A stretch of 64,000 nucleotides of DNA from Aquibaculum arenosum (GTDB taxonomy: Bacteria; Pseudomonadota; Alphaproteobacteria; Kiloniellales; DSM-21159). The position numbers and the translations under genes are program-made. The stretch lies in assembly GCF_029222965.1 (NCBI RefSeq), contig NZ_JARHUD010000006.1, forward strand, positions 1 to 64,000. The letters run 5' to 3'. Each line of letters starts with the position of its first letter. Within the stretch, counting starts at the first letter, position 1. Positions 52,363 through 60,813 of this stretch are shown in pieces. The notes under the pieces are model-generated. The model did not search any database, was not told the origin of the DNA, and saw nothing but the letters and a program-made list of their open reading frames with translations.

Positions 52363-53064
52363 ATGGGACAGGAAAACGCTTTTCTGGCCGCGTGGCGACT
52401 CATCGTAGAACTGGATCCAGCGCTCGTTGAGATCGTCATACTGTCGCTGCGTGTCAGCCTGACAGCGGTGCTGCTTGCCTCGCTCCTCGGCCTGCCGATC
52501 GGAGCGGCATTGGCGATCTATCGATTCCGCGGCCGGGGCGCGGCCATCGTCATCTTCAACGCCATGATGGGTCTCCCGCCAGTGGTTGCCGGGCTGGTGG
52601 TCTACCTGCTGCTTTCGCGCTCAGGGCCCTTTGGCGGGCTCGGCCTGCTCTTCACGCCCACCGCCATGATCATCGCGCAGACGGTGCTGATCCTGCCCAT
52701 CGTCGTCTCGCTCACCCGACAGGTCATCGAGGACCTCTGGCAGGAGTATGAGGAGCAGCTGCGCTCGCTTGGCTCCAGCACCGCTCGTGCCATCCCCACC
52801 CTGCTCCGTGACGCGCGCTTCAGCCTGATCACCTCCGTTTTGGCCGGTTTCGGCCGCGCGAGTGCTGAGGTGGGCGCGGTGCTGATCGTCGGTGGCAACA
52901 TCGCCGGGTACACCCGGACCATGACCACGGCTATCGCGCTGGAGACCGCCCGTGGGGACTTGGCACTGGCGCTGGGCCTGGGCATCCTGCTCATCCTCCT
53001 CACCCTGCTGCTGAACACACTGGCCTATGGAACCGGGCGCTTTGCGCAGCGAACCACGGGTTGA
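52363..53064 (+). CDS. tupB: tungstate ABC transporter permease
   Basis: A 233-residue inner-membrane permease with about five helices and the BPD_transp_1 EAA loop (EQLRSLGSSTARAIPTLLRDARF). The C-terminal GGNIAGYTRTMTTAIALETARGDL is characteristic of TupB-type permeases. ATG at 52363 has GGAGGGG just upstream. It forms the channel of the TupABC importer and is followed by tupC and tupA. Confidence 0.9.
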   Translation: MGQENAFLAAWRLIVELDPALVEIVILSLRVSLTAVLLASLLGLPIGAALAIYRFRGRGAAIVIFNAMMGLPPVVAGLVVYLLLSRSGPFGGLGLLFTPTAMIIAQTVLILPIVVSLTRQVIEDLWQEYEEQLRSLGSSTARAIPTLLRDARFSLITSVLAGFGRASAEVGAVLIVGGNIAGYTRTMTTAIALETARGDLALALGLGILLILLTLLLNTLAYGTGRFAQRTTG

Positions 53065-53068
53065 GTTG

Positions 53069-53794
53069 ATGCACGGGGTTCCAAGCATACTCCCCTTGCG
53101 CCTAGAGGCTGTGAGTTTTGCCGTTCGCGGCAAGCCGCTGCTGACAGACATCGGGCTAGAGGTCACTTCCGGTCAGCGCATCATGGTGCTCGGCCCCAAC
53201 GGGGCTGGCAAAAGCCTGACACTGCGTCTCTGCCACGGACTACTGCAGCCCACGAAAGGACGAGTGACATGGTTGGGTGCCGGCGCAAATACCCCGCGTC
53301 GCCGCCACGCCATGGTCTTCCAGCGCCCGGTGATGCTGCGGCGTTCTGCCTTGGCAAACATAACCCACGCCCTGGCGCTCCAGGGCATTGGCCGCGCACA
53401 GCGCAAGGAGCAGGCGCTGGCGGCCCTACGGCATTTCGGGCTGGAAGCCCTGGCGGACCGTCCGGCCAGGGTGCTGTCCGGCGGCGAACAGCAGCGCCTG
53501 GCCATGGCCCGCGCCTGGGCTCTACGCCCCGAAGTGCTCTTCCTCGATGAGCCCTGCGCGGCGCTCGATCCGGGGGCAACCCACGCCATCGAGGAGATGA
53601 TCCAGGCCTTTCACCGCGCCGGCGTCACCATCGTGATGACGACCCACAACATGGGCCAGGCACGTCGCCTCGCCGACGAGGTGATCTTTTTGCACCACGG
53701 TCGACTGCTGGAGCAGACACCGGCAGCCGAGTTCTTTGAACAGCCTCGCAGCGAGGCTGCAGATGCCTTCATGAAAGGAGAGCTACTATGGTAA
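53069..53794 (+). CDS. tupC: tungstate ABC transporter ATP-binding protein
   Basis: A 241-residue ABC ATPase: Walker A GPNGAGKS, Q-loop VFQRPVML, signature LSGGEQQRLAMARA, Walker B EVLFLDEP and switch His in MTTHNMGQA. It powers TupB. The ATG at 53069 follows the permease stop; the frame is open upstream but overlaps tupB. There is no C-terminal TOBE/Mop extension; a separate Mop gene lies downstream. Confidence 0.9.
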   Translation: MHGVPSILPLRLEAVSFAVRGKPLLTDIGLEVTSGQRIMVLGPNGAGKSLTLRLCHGLLQPTKGRVTWLGAGANTPRRRHAMVFQRPVMLRRSALANITHALALQGIGRAQRKEQALAALRHFGLEALADRPARVLSGGEQQRLAMARAWALRPEVLFLDEPCAALDPGATHAIEEMIQAFHRAGVTIVMTTHNMGQARRLADEVIFLHHGRLLEQTPAAEFFEQPRSEAADAFMKGELLW

Positions 53795-54648
53795 AGCACA
53801 CGAACGCGCGTGAATTCAATTCGACGCGGAGGAACATCCTCGCCGGTGCCGCCATGGGATTGGCCGGGCTGTCGGCCCTTGCCTTGAGCAGCACCCAGGC
53901 CCTGGCCCAGGAGGAGTTCATCACCGTCGCCTCGACCACCTCTACCGAGCAGTCCGGTCTGTTCGACCACATCCTGCCCCTCTTCGAGGAGGAGACGGGC
54001 ATTGAGGTCCGGGTGATTGCCCAGGGCACCGGGCAGGCGCTCGACACCGGGCGGCGCGGCGACGCGGATGTGGTCTTTGTCCACGCGAAGGCCGCCGAGG
54101 AGGAGTTCGTCGAAGGAGGTTACGGCGTCGAGCGATTTGAGGTCATGTACAATGACTTCGTCGTGGTTGGGCCGAACAGCGATCCGGCCGGGGTCGCGGG
54201 CTCGGATGACGTTGTGGAGGCCTTTGCCACCATTGCCGAGACCGAAAGCACCTTTGCGTCCCGCGGCGACGATTCCGGTACCCATAAGGCCGAATTGGCC
54301 CTGTGGGGTATGGCCGATGTCGAGCCGGGCGGAAACTGGTATCGCGAAACCGGCTCCGGCATGGGGCCGACGCTGAACACTGCCGCCCAGATGCCGGCCT
54401 ATGCCTTGGCCGACCGCGGCACCTGGATCAGCTTCCAGAACCGCGGCGACCTGGAGATCGTGGTCGAGGGCGATGATCGCCTCTTCAACCAATATGGAGT
54501 CATCCTGGTGAACCCAGAGATGCACGAACACGTCAAGGCGGAGGAGGGCCAGGCTTTCATCGACTGGCTGGTCTCCGAGGAAGGGCAGGAAGCCATTGGC
54601 TCTTATGAGCTCAACGGCGAGCAGCTCTTCTATCCGAACGCCTCGTGA
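53788..54648 (+). CDS. tupA: tungstate ABC transporter substrate-binding protein
   Basis: A 286-residue binding protein. The start has a Tat-like twin-arginine (STRRNILAGAAMG) and the mature protein begins near residue 41 with the TupA signature ITVASTTSTEQSGLFDHILP, whose Ser/Thr residues bind the oxyanion. Other family marks are TGQALDTGRRGDADVVFVH and SRGDDSGTHKAEL. Its start overlaps tupC by 7 bases, with AAAGGAG upstream. TupA proteins prefer tungstate over molybdate. Confidence 0.93.
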   Translation: MVKHTNAREFNSTRRNILAGAAMGLAGLSALALSSTQALAQEEFITVASTTSTEQSGLFDHILPLFEEETGIEVRVIAQGTGQALDTGRRGDADVVFVHAKAAEEEFVEGGYGVERFEVMYNDFVVVGPNSDPAGVAGSDDVVEAFATIAETESTFASRGDDSGTHKAELALWGMADVEPGGNWYRETGSGMGPTLNTAAQMPAYALADRGTWISFQNRGDLEIVVEGDDRLFNQYGVILVNPEMHEHVKAEEGQAFIDWLVSEEGQEAIGSYELNGEQLFYPNAS

Positions 54649-54661
54649 GGAGCGGCTCACC

Positions 54662-55459
54662 ATGCGTCTGGCTTTGCTGTTGAGCCTCTGCATGCTTGCC
54701 CCTGCCGTCCAGGCTGCCGAACCGCTGCAACTGCATGCGGCCGGCAGCCTGCGCGCGGCCATGAACGAAGCGATCGAGGCCTTCTCCGCCGAGACGGGGG
54801 TGGCGGTGGAAGCCACCTACGCTCCCTCGGGTCTGCTGCGCGAGCGGCTGGCCGACGGTGAAGCCTCCGATCTCTTCGCTTCGGCAAACATGAAGCACCC
54901 GCAAGCGCTGCGCAGCGAAAGCACGAGTCCGGTGGTACAATTCACTGGGAATCGGCTGTGCGGTTTGTCGCGACCGGGATTGGGCATCACCGGGGACAAC
55001 CTCCTCGAGCGCATGCTCGATCCGGAGGTGCGGCTGGCGATTTCGACGCCCGGCGCCGATCCTTCCGGGGACTATGCCTGGGCACTCTTCGGCAGGGCCG
55101 AAGCAGTTCAGGCCGGTGCCCAGGAGGCACTGGAAGCCAAAGCCATGCAACTGGTGGGTGGGCCGGACTCCCCGGAGCCGCCGCCGGATCGCACGCTTTA
55201 CGGGCTTTTGCTCGAAGAGGAGGAGGCGGACCTCTTCCTGACCTACTGCACCAATGCGGTGCTGGCAGCGCGGGAAGTTCCCGGCCTCGAGGTGATCCAA
55301 GTGCCTTCGGCCTTGAATGTGGGCGCCAGCTACGGCCTGATTGTGCTCTCGCAGCGCATCGAGGCCGCCAACCTGGCCTTCTTCCTGCTTTCGGAAGCAG
55401 GACAGTCGATCCTCTCCTCCTACGGCTTCGATGCGCCGCTGCTTGAAGATTCCAACTAG
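54662..55459 (+). CDS. modA: molybdate ABC transporter substrate-binding protein without own ABC genes
   Basis: A 265-residue ModA-like protein with signal peptide (LALLLSLCMLAPAVQAAE). HAAGSLRAAMNEAIEAF is the typical oxyanion-binding N-terminus; later APSGLLRERLADGEASDLFAS and DPSGDYAWALFG. modB and modC are absent; the protein follows tupA by 13 bases with GAGGAG before the ATG, so it may donate substrate to TupBC or to a permease elsewhere. Confidence 0.88.
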   Translation: MRLALLLSLCMLAPAVQAAEPLQLHAAGSLRAAMNEAIEAFSAETGVAVEATYAPSGLLRERLADGEASDLFASANMKHPQALRSESTSPVVQFTGNRLCGLSRPGLGITGDNLLERMLDPEVRLAISTPGADPSGDYAWALFGRAEAVQAGAQEALEAKAMQLVGGPDSPEPPPDRTLYGLLLEEEEADLFLTYCTNAVLAAREVPGLEVIQVPSALNVGASYGLIVLSQRIEAANLAFFLLSEAGQSILSSYGFDAPLLEDSN

Positions 55460-55469
55460 GAGTGAAGTG

Positions 55470-55676
55470 ATGAAACTCAGCGCACGCAATCTGCTCAAGG
55501 GCCGCGTTGTCGAGGTCCAGAAGGGCCAGACCACGGCGCATGTCCGCATCGAGGTCGGCGGCGGAGCGGTGATCACCGCCTCCATCACCAACGAAGCAGT
55601 CGACGATCTCGATCTCAAAACCGGGGACGAGGCGACCGCCGTCATCAAGGCGAGCGACGTGCTCGTCGGCAAGTAG
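55470..55676 (+). CDS. molbindin, single Mop/TOBE domain
   Basis: A 68-residue Mop protein: MKLSARNLLKGRVVEVQKG, followed by HVRIEVGGGAVITASITNEAV and the end VIKASDVLVGK, the full TOBE domain. Molbindins form hexamers that store molybdate or tungstate in the cytosol. AGGAG precedes the ATG by 8 bases and the modA stop is 10 bases upstream. Confidence 0.92.
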   Translation: MKLSARNLLKGRVVEVQKGQTTAHVRIEVGGGAVITASITNEAVDDLDLKTGDEATAVIKASDVLVGK

Positions 55677-55709
55677 GACCTGGAAGCCGGCGCATGGAAT
55701 CCACAAGCT

Positions 55710-55742
55710 TTCCGGATCCCGTGCGCCGCCCCAGATCCGGAA
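55710..55742 (+). terminator. hairpin between Mop gene and MOT1 gene
   Basis: TTCCGGATC at 55710-55718 pairs with GATCCGGAA at 55734-55742 around a 15-base loop, 34 bases after the Mop stop. There is no T-run. It could attenuate the transcript between the binding-protein group and the following transporters. Confidence 0.4.
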
Positions 55743-55844
55743 CGGTAAAGCAGGGACACCTTGGTTGCTGACGCGCGTCGACCACCTCCGCCCGGCCTTC
55801 GCCGCCGCGAACATGCGCGTCGTGGCTGGTTGCCGGATGTTCTG

Positions 55845-57005
55845 GTGCGCTGTCAGCGCCAAGGCCCCGATGAAAAACCTCTTTTTGCACGTCCGCGCCT
55901 AAGCGGAGACATCCGCGAGTTCTCGGGCGCGCTCGGCGACTTGGGGACGCTGCTGCCCTATCTGCTGGGCGCGATCGTTGCCGTCGGCATGCCGGCTGTG
56001 GGCATGCTGTTCGGCTTTGGGCTCTTCCTCATCGCCACGGGCCTCATCTTCGCCGTCCCGCTGGCCGTTCAGCCGATGAAGGCGGTTGGTGCGGCGATGG
56101 TGGCGCTGCCGATGACGCCGGGCGCCGTAACCGCTTCCGGCCTGTTGATCGGCCTGTTCTTCCTTGTGGCATCGCTCACTGGGCTTCTCAATTGGCTGGC
56201 CCGCCTCATTGGCCCCGTCATCGCCAGCGGGCTGCAGCTTGGCCTCGCGCTGTTGCTTGCCCTGGCCTCGCTGTCACTGCTCCAAAGCGCGCCGGCAACC
56301 GGCGGCTTGACTCTCGCCGCCCTCCTGCTGTGCATGTGGCGCGCGCCCCGCCTGCCAGCAGCGCTCATCGTGCTGCCGCTGGCAACTCTGCTCTACTGGA
56401 CACTGCACGGCTTTCCCGCCGTTCCGTCGCTCAGTCTGACCTTCGCTCTGCCCGAGCTGCATCTGCCCTCGGGCGAGGCCTGGCTGGACGGACTTCTGCA
56501 TGGAGCGGTGCCACAAGTCCCGCTGACCCTCGCCAACGCCATCGTGGTCACTGCGGCGCTGACCCGCCGCTACTATCCCAACGAACTGCATCCGGTAAAC
56601 GAACGAAAACTCGGCATCTCGACCGGGTTGGGCAACCTGCTGACCGCTCCCTTCGGTGCCATCCCCATGTGTCACGGCGCCGGCGGGCTGGCTGCGCAGT
56701 ACCGGCTTGGCGCGCGCAGCGGCACCGCACCGATCGCGCTCGGACTGCTGTTGCTCTCCTGCGGCCTCCTGCTCGGGGAGCAATCGGCGCTTCTGCTCCA
56801 GAGCATCCCTGAGGCCGTGCTGGGAGCGCTGCTGCTGCTGGCTGCCTTTGAACTCGGCCGGACCAGCAACGTGCACCAGCGTCGCGGCCGTCCCCTGCTG
56901 CTCCTGGTCGTTACCGCAGGTGTGGCCGTGGCCATCGATCTGGCCCTGGCCCTGCTGGTCGGACTTTTGCTGGAACGCCTGATCGGAAAGGAGACGCCGT
57001 CATGA
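55845..57005 (+). CDS. MOT1-type molybdate/sulfate transporter
   Basis: A membrane protein of about 386 residues from the SulP-related MOT1 group. Its signatures are FSGALGDLGTLLPYLLG near the start and IPMCHGAGGLAAQYRLGARSG in the second half; about 10 hydrophobic helices. MOT1 proteins carry molybdate in plants and algae and have bacterial relatives. No ATG precedes the first helix, so the start is GTG 55845 or a TTG at 55761. The stop overlaps the molA-like start by 4 bases. Confidence 0.85.
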   Translation: MRCQRQGPDEKPLFARPRLSGDIREFSGALGDLGTLLPYLLGAIVAVGMPAVGMLFGFGLFLIATGLIFAVPLAVQPMKAVGAAMVALPMTPGAVTASGLLIGLFFLVASLTGLLNWLARLIGPVIASGLQLGLALLLALASLSLLQSAPATGGLTLAALLLCMWRAPRLPAALIVLPLATLLYWTLHGFPAVPSLSLTFALPELHLPSGEAWLDGLLHGAVPQVPLTLANAIVVTAALTRRYYPNELHPVNERKLGISTGLGNLLTAPFGAIPMCHGAGGLAAQYRLGARSGTAPIALGLLLLSCGLLLGEQSALLLQSIPEAVLGALLLLAAFELGRTSNVHQRRGRPLLLLVVTAGVAVAIDLALALLVGLLLERLIGKETPS

Positions 57006-58039
57006 CTCGCAAGCTGCTGTCCCTTGTTCTCCTTCTCCTGTTCCTGCCGCTCTCCGTTCTGGCGCAGGACCGCGTGGTCGAGGACGCCACCGGCCGCAGC
57101 ATCACCGTGCCCGAGCAGGTGGAACGTGTCTTCGCCGCCGGCCCGCCGGCCTCACTTTTTGTCTACGCCATCGCTCCCGAGACGCTGCTCGGCTGGACCC
57201 GGACACCCCGGCCGGATGAGGCGGCGCTGCTGCCGGAAACCTATGCCAGTCTGCCCACCGTGGGACGACTGACCGGGCGCGGTGGATCGGCAAATCTCGA
57301 AGCGGTCATGGCGCTTGCGCCCGACCTGATCATCGACGTCGGATCGACCGCACCAACCTATCGCGATCTGGCGGTGCGCGTGCAGAGCCAAAGCGGCATT
57401 CCAACCCTGCTTTTCGACGGACGCTTCCACGCCACGGCCGATACCTTCCGCACGCTCGGCGCGCTGTTGGGTCATCCGGAGCGGGGGGCAGAACTGGCTG
57501 ATTGGGTGGAGCAGGAGGTGGAGACAATCCGCACGCGCATCGCTCAGATACCGGAGACAACACGTCCGCGAGTCTATTATGCGCGCGGGCCGGCAGGCCT
57601 CGAAACCGCTCTCTCCGGCTCGATCAATGTGGAGGTTTTGGCTCTGCTTGGCGTTACCAATGTTGCGGGCGAACGTCTCGGGCGCGGTGGACTTGCTTCA
57701 GTATCGATGGAGCAGATCCTCGACTGGGATCCTGAGATCATCGTCACAGTCGATCCGCATTTTGCCGCAAATGCAGAGCCGGATCCGCTATGGCAGCAGG
57801 TGACGGCCGTGCGCGAAGGGCAGGTATACTCGGCGCCGCGTAGCCCCTTCCCCTGGGTCGATTTCCCGCCAGGCCCCAACCGCTTGATCGGTCTGTCCTG
57901 GCTGGCAAGCCTGCTCTATCCTGAACACTTCTCTCAGGATGGCATCGAGGCGAAGGTGAAGGACTTCTACCGGCTCTTCTATCACCGCGAGCCGACGACA
58001 GAGGAGGTGCAAGCCCTTCTGCGTCCCAGCGCGGAATAG
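57002..58039 (+). CDS. molA: ABC transporter substrate-binding protein, MolA-like (BtuF fold)
   Basis: A 345-residue class III binding protein with a signal peptide (LSLVLLLLFLPLSVLAQD). RVVEDATGRSITVPEQVERVFAAG and the ALAPDLIIDVG strand are typical of BtuF/FhuD-type proteins. Haemophilus MolA of this fold binds molybdate and tungstate. The sequence itself cannot exclude iron-siderophore or cobalamin; the operon context with Tup, Mop and MOT1 supports molybdate/tungstate. Confidence 0.82.
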   Translation: MTRKLLSLVLLLLFLPLSVLAQDRVVEDATGRSITVPEQVERVFAAGPPASLFVYAIAPETLLGWTRTPRPDEAALLPETYASLPTVGRLTGRGGSANLEAVMALAPDLIIDVGSTAPTYRDLAVRVQSQSGIPTLLFDGRFHATADTFRTLGALLGHPERGAELADWVEQEVETIRTRIAQIPETTRPRVYYARGPAGLETALSGSINVEVLALLGVTNVAGERLGRGGLASVSMEQILDWDPEIIVTVDPHFAANAEPDPLWQQVTAVREGQVYSAPRSPFPWVDFPPGPNRLIGLSWLASLLYPEHFSQDGIEAKVKDFYRLFYHREPTTEEVQALLRPSAE

Positions 58040-58041
58040 GA

Positions 58042-59067
58042 ATGCGCAAGGGACGCGACTTCCTGCTCGATTGGCGTTTGGGCGCGGCGCTGGCAGCGCT
58101 GGGCGCCGGCGTCTTGCTGGCACTTTCCCTCGGCTCCTATCCTCTTGGCCCAGACGAGCTCTTCGCCTGGGCCACGGCCCGGCTGAGCGGCCAGACGCCA
58201 ATGATCGACCAGGCGGCCGTGGCGGTCATCGAGCGGGTGCGGGGCCCGCGCGTGCTGGTGGCCATCGTTGTCGGGGCAGCCCTGGCAACGGCAGGTGCAG
58301 CCTACCAGGGACTCTTCCGTAACCCTCTGGTGTCACCGGACATTCTCGGTGTTTCGTCGGGCGCGGCTCTGGGCGCCGTGCTCGGCATCTTCCTGTCGCT
58401 GCCGATCATCGCGATACAGGGCATGGCCTTCGTCGGCGGACTTGCCGCCGTCAGCGCAGTGATGCTGACCGCTGCCATGCTGCGCCAGCACGACCGCATT
58501 TTGGTCCTGGTACTGGGTGGCATCGTGATCGGCACACTCTTCGGCTCCGGCGTCGCGCTCCTCAAGGTCCTGGCCGATCCCTACAACCAGCTCCCCGCCA
58601 TCACCTTCTGGCTGCTGGGCAGCCTGGCCGGCGTCGGGCTCGATGAGCTCTGGTCCGTTGCCCCCGCCTTCCTGCTCGGCGCCTTGCCCCTGCTGCTCCT
58701 GCATTGGCGCCTCAACGTCATGACCCTGGGAGAAGAGGAGGCGCGGGCCTTGGGGGTGGAAACCGGCCGGCTGCGCGGCCTCACCGTAGTCTGTGCCACA
58801 CTGATGACCGCTGCCGTGGTTTCGGTCAGCGGCATCGTCGGCTGGGTCGGCCTGCTGATTCCCCATCTCGCCCGCTTCCTGGTCGGCCCCTCTTTCGGAC
58901 GCCTGCTCCCGACCTCGGCCCTGCTGGGCGCGGCCTTCCTCCTGCTGGTGGACACGGCCGCGCGCAGCCTCGGTCGCCTGGAGATCCCTCTGGGCGTGCT
59001 GACCGCCATCATCGGCACGCCGGTCTTCATCTGGGTGCTCGCGCGCAGCCGGCGGGGGTGGCAATGA
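58042..59067 (+). CDS. molB: ABC transporter permease, FecCD family, MolB-like
   Basis: A 341-residue permease with about 10 helices and the FecCD motifs RGPRVLVAIVVGAALATAGAAYQGLFRNPL, SPDILGVSSGAALGA and GIVGWVGLLIPHLARFLVGP. This type II importer permease partners with the preceding binding protein and the following ATPase. Three bases separate it from molA; its stop overlaps the molC start (ATGA). Confidence 0.88.
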   Translation: MRKGRDFLLDWRLGAALAALGAGVLLALSLGSYPLGPDELFAWATARLSGQTPMIDQAAVAVIERVRGPRVLVAIVVGAALATAGAAYQGLFRNPLVSPDILGVSSGAALGAVLGIFLSLPIIAIQGMAFVGGLAAVSAVMLTAAMLRQHDRILVLVLGGIVIGTLFGSGVALLKVLADPYNQLPAITFWLLGSLAGVGLDELWSVAPAFLLGALPLLLLHWRLNVMTLGEEEARALGVETGRLRGLTVVCATLMTAAVVSVSGIVGWVGLLIPHLARFLVGPSFGRLLPTSALLGAAFLLLVDTAARSLGRLEIPLGVLTAIIGTPVFIWVLARSRRGWQ

Positions 59068-59840
59068 CACGCTCGCGGCTTTCGGTGGAAGAGCTGGTCA
59101 TCGGGCACGACGGCAAGCCCATCGGCCGCGACATCAGCTTTTCGCTCACTGCAGGCGAAACACTGAGCCTCTTGGGCCCAAACGGCAGCGGCAAGACCAC
59201 GCTCTTCAAGAGCCTGCTGCGGCTGATCGAACCCATTGGGGGCAGCGTGCGTGTCGACGGCCAGGACGTCGGCGGCTGGTCCCGGCCCGCCATGGCGCGC
59301 TGCTTCGGCTATGTGCCGCAAGCCGGCGGCGGCTACTTCCCCTTCTCGGTGCGGGAGATGGTCCTCATGGGGCGCACCGCGCACCTTTCGGCCTTCGCCA
59401 GCCCAGGACACCGCGACCAGGACGCGGCTGAAGCAGCGCTTAAGCAACTAGGCATCACCCACCTGGCCGAACGGCCCTATCCGCAGCTCAGCGGTGGCGA
59501 GCGGCAGCTCAGCCTCATTGCCCGCGCGCTGGCCCAGGAACCTCGCTTCCTGATCCTGGACGAGCCCACCGCCTCACTCGACTTCGGCAATCAGGTACGG
59601 GTGCTACAGCAGATTCGGCGCCTGGCCGACAGCGGCATCGGCATCGTGCTCTCTACCCACCACCCGGACCAAGCATTCATGCTGGGGGGGCGGGCCATCC
59701 TGCTGCGCGATGGAGGGCTCGCTGCTTCGGGACCCGTGTCGGAGGTCATCACGCCACCTCACCTCAAGGCGCTCTATGGTATCGAGGTTCAGGTGCTCGA
59801 GACCGCAGAGGGCCGCATCTGCGTACCGCACTACGGCTGA
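59064..59840 (+). CDS. molC: ABC transporter ATP-binding protein, MolC-like
   Basis: A 258-residue ATPase: Walker A GPNGSGKTTL, Q-loop YVPQAG, signature LSGGERQLSLIARA, Walker B FLILDEPTASLD and switch His in STHHPDQA. It completes the MolABC set. The ATG at 59064 is coupled to the permease stop. The 63 bases that follow contain no clear terminator. Confidence 0.9.
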   Translation: MTRSRLSVEELVIGHDGKPIGRDISFSLTAGETLSLLGPNGSGKTTLFKSLLRLIEPIGGSVRVDGQDVGGWSRPAMARCFGYVPQAGGGYFPFSVREMVLMGRTAHLSAFASPGHRDQDAAEAALKQLGITHLAERPYPQLSGGERQLSLIARALAQEPRFLILDEPTASLDFGNQVRVLQQIRRLADSGIGIVLSTHHPDQAFMLGGRAILLRDGGLAASGPVSEVITPPHLKALYGIEVQVLETAEGRICVPHYG

Positions 59841-59903
59841 GGCAAACTTGACTTTGTCAGGGATGACGGCGAAGCCTCCCCTCGTCTGAAGAGGTGAGGT
59901 GTC

Positions 59904-60770
59904 TTGTCCAAACTCTACGCCATCAGCGACCTGCACGCCGCCATCGAGAGCAACCGCAACGCGGTGGAGGAGCTGGGCGAACATCCTAATGACTGGTTGA
60001 TCGTTGCCGGCGACGTCGCCGAGCGGCCGGACTCCCTGTGGGATGTGCTGGAAGCGCTCTGCGCGCGCTTTGCCAAGGTGATCTGGACCCCGGGCAACCA
60101 TGAGCTCTGGACCCTGCGCGACGACCAGGGAAGCGTTGCCGGCGAAGCCAAGTACGAGCTGATGGTGGAAACAGCGCGCGCCGCCGGTGCCATCACCCCG
60201 GAAGATGCCTTTCCGCGCTGGACCGGCCCCGGGGGCGAGTGTGTGATTGCGCCGCTCTTCCTTCTGTATGACTACAGCTTCCGGCCCTCGGAGGTCGCCC
60301 TGGAGGGGGTGGTGGACTGGGCTGCCGAAGAGCGTTCTGTCTGTTCCGATGAAGTGCTGCTTTCGCCGGACCCGCACCCCTCGCGCCAAGCCTGGTGTGC
60401 GGATCGCATCAACCGCACGGCCGGGCGGCTCGAGCGGGAAGTGCCGGCGCACCTGCCGACCATCCTGGTGAACCACTATCCGCTGCGCCAGGAGTTCGTC
60501 TATCTGCCGCGCATCCCGCGCTTCGCCCCCTGGTGCGGCACCCGGGCCACCGAGACCTGGCACCGCCGCTATCGCGCGCTCGCCTGTATCAGCGGGCATC
60601 TGCACATCCGCCGCACCGACTGGCGCGACGGTACGCGCTTCGAGGAGGTCTCGCTGGGCTATCCCAAGCAGTGGCGGCAGAGCCAGGGCCTCAAGCCCTA
60701 TCTGCGGGAGATCCTGCCCGGCCCACCGCCACCGGCCGAGGAACCCGGCACGATCTTTCACGGGCGCTGA
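59904..60770 (+). CDS. metallophosphoesterase similar to phosphopantetheinyl hydrolase PptH
   Basis: A 288-residue calcineurin-type phosphoesterase. Metal ligands are D9 and H11 (SDLH), D37 (GDV), N65/H66 (GNHE), His in VNHYP and GHLH. The segments DDWLIVAGDVAER-like (here NDWLIVAGDVAER), FAKVIWTPGNHELWT, FLLYDYSF, WCGTRAT and RFEEVSLGYP match what I remember of mycobacterial PptH (Rv2795c), which removes 4'-phosphopantetheine from carrier proteins. Next to it, convergent, is an Sfp-type transferase. A TTG start follows GAGGTGAGG. Substrate is inferred. Confidence 0.82.
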   Translation: MSKLYAISDLHAAIESNRNAVEELGEHPNDWLIVAGDVAERPDSLWDVLEALCARFAKVIWTPGNHELWTLRDDQGSVAGEAKYELMVETARAAGAITPEDAFPRWTGPGGECVIAPLFLLYDYSFRPSEVALEGVVDWAAEERSVCSDEVLLSPDPHPSRQAWCADRINRTAGRLEREVPAHLPTILVNHYPLRQEFVYLPRIPRFAPWCGTRATETWHRRYRALACISGHLHIRRTDWRDGTRFEEVSLGYPKQWRQSQGLKPYLREILPGPPPPAEEPGTIFHGR

Positions 60771-60813
60771 AACCCCCAGGGGCTGAAACCCCCAGCCGCT
60801 GAAACCCTCAGCG
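60766..60813. repeat. three tandem 16-bp repeats bridging two convergent stop codons
   Basis: Units start at 60766, 60782 and 60798, each beginning GCTGAAACCC and then CCAG or TCAG. The first unit contains the plus-strand hydrolase stop, the third contains the minus-strand transferase stop, and the units can form small CTG/CAG hairpins. It fills the whole 37-base intergenic space. Confidence 0.8.

Noticed and set aside
55677-55844. Molybdenum-cofactor riboswitch between the Mop and MOT1 genes.
   Set aside because: A single 9-bp hairpin is present; the multi-stem Moco architecture is not visible.
60766-60813. Short CRISPR-like array.
   Set aside because: The three units are directly adjacent without spacers and there are no cas genes.
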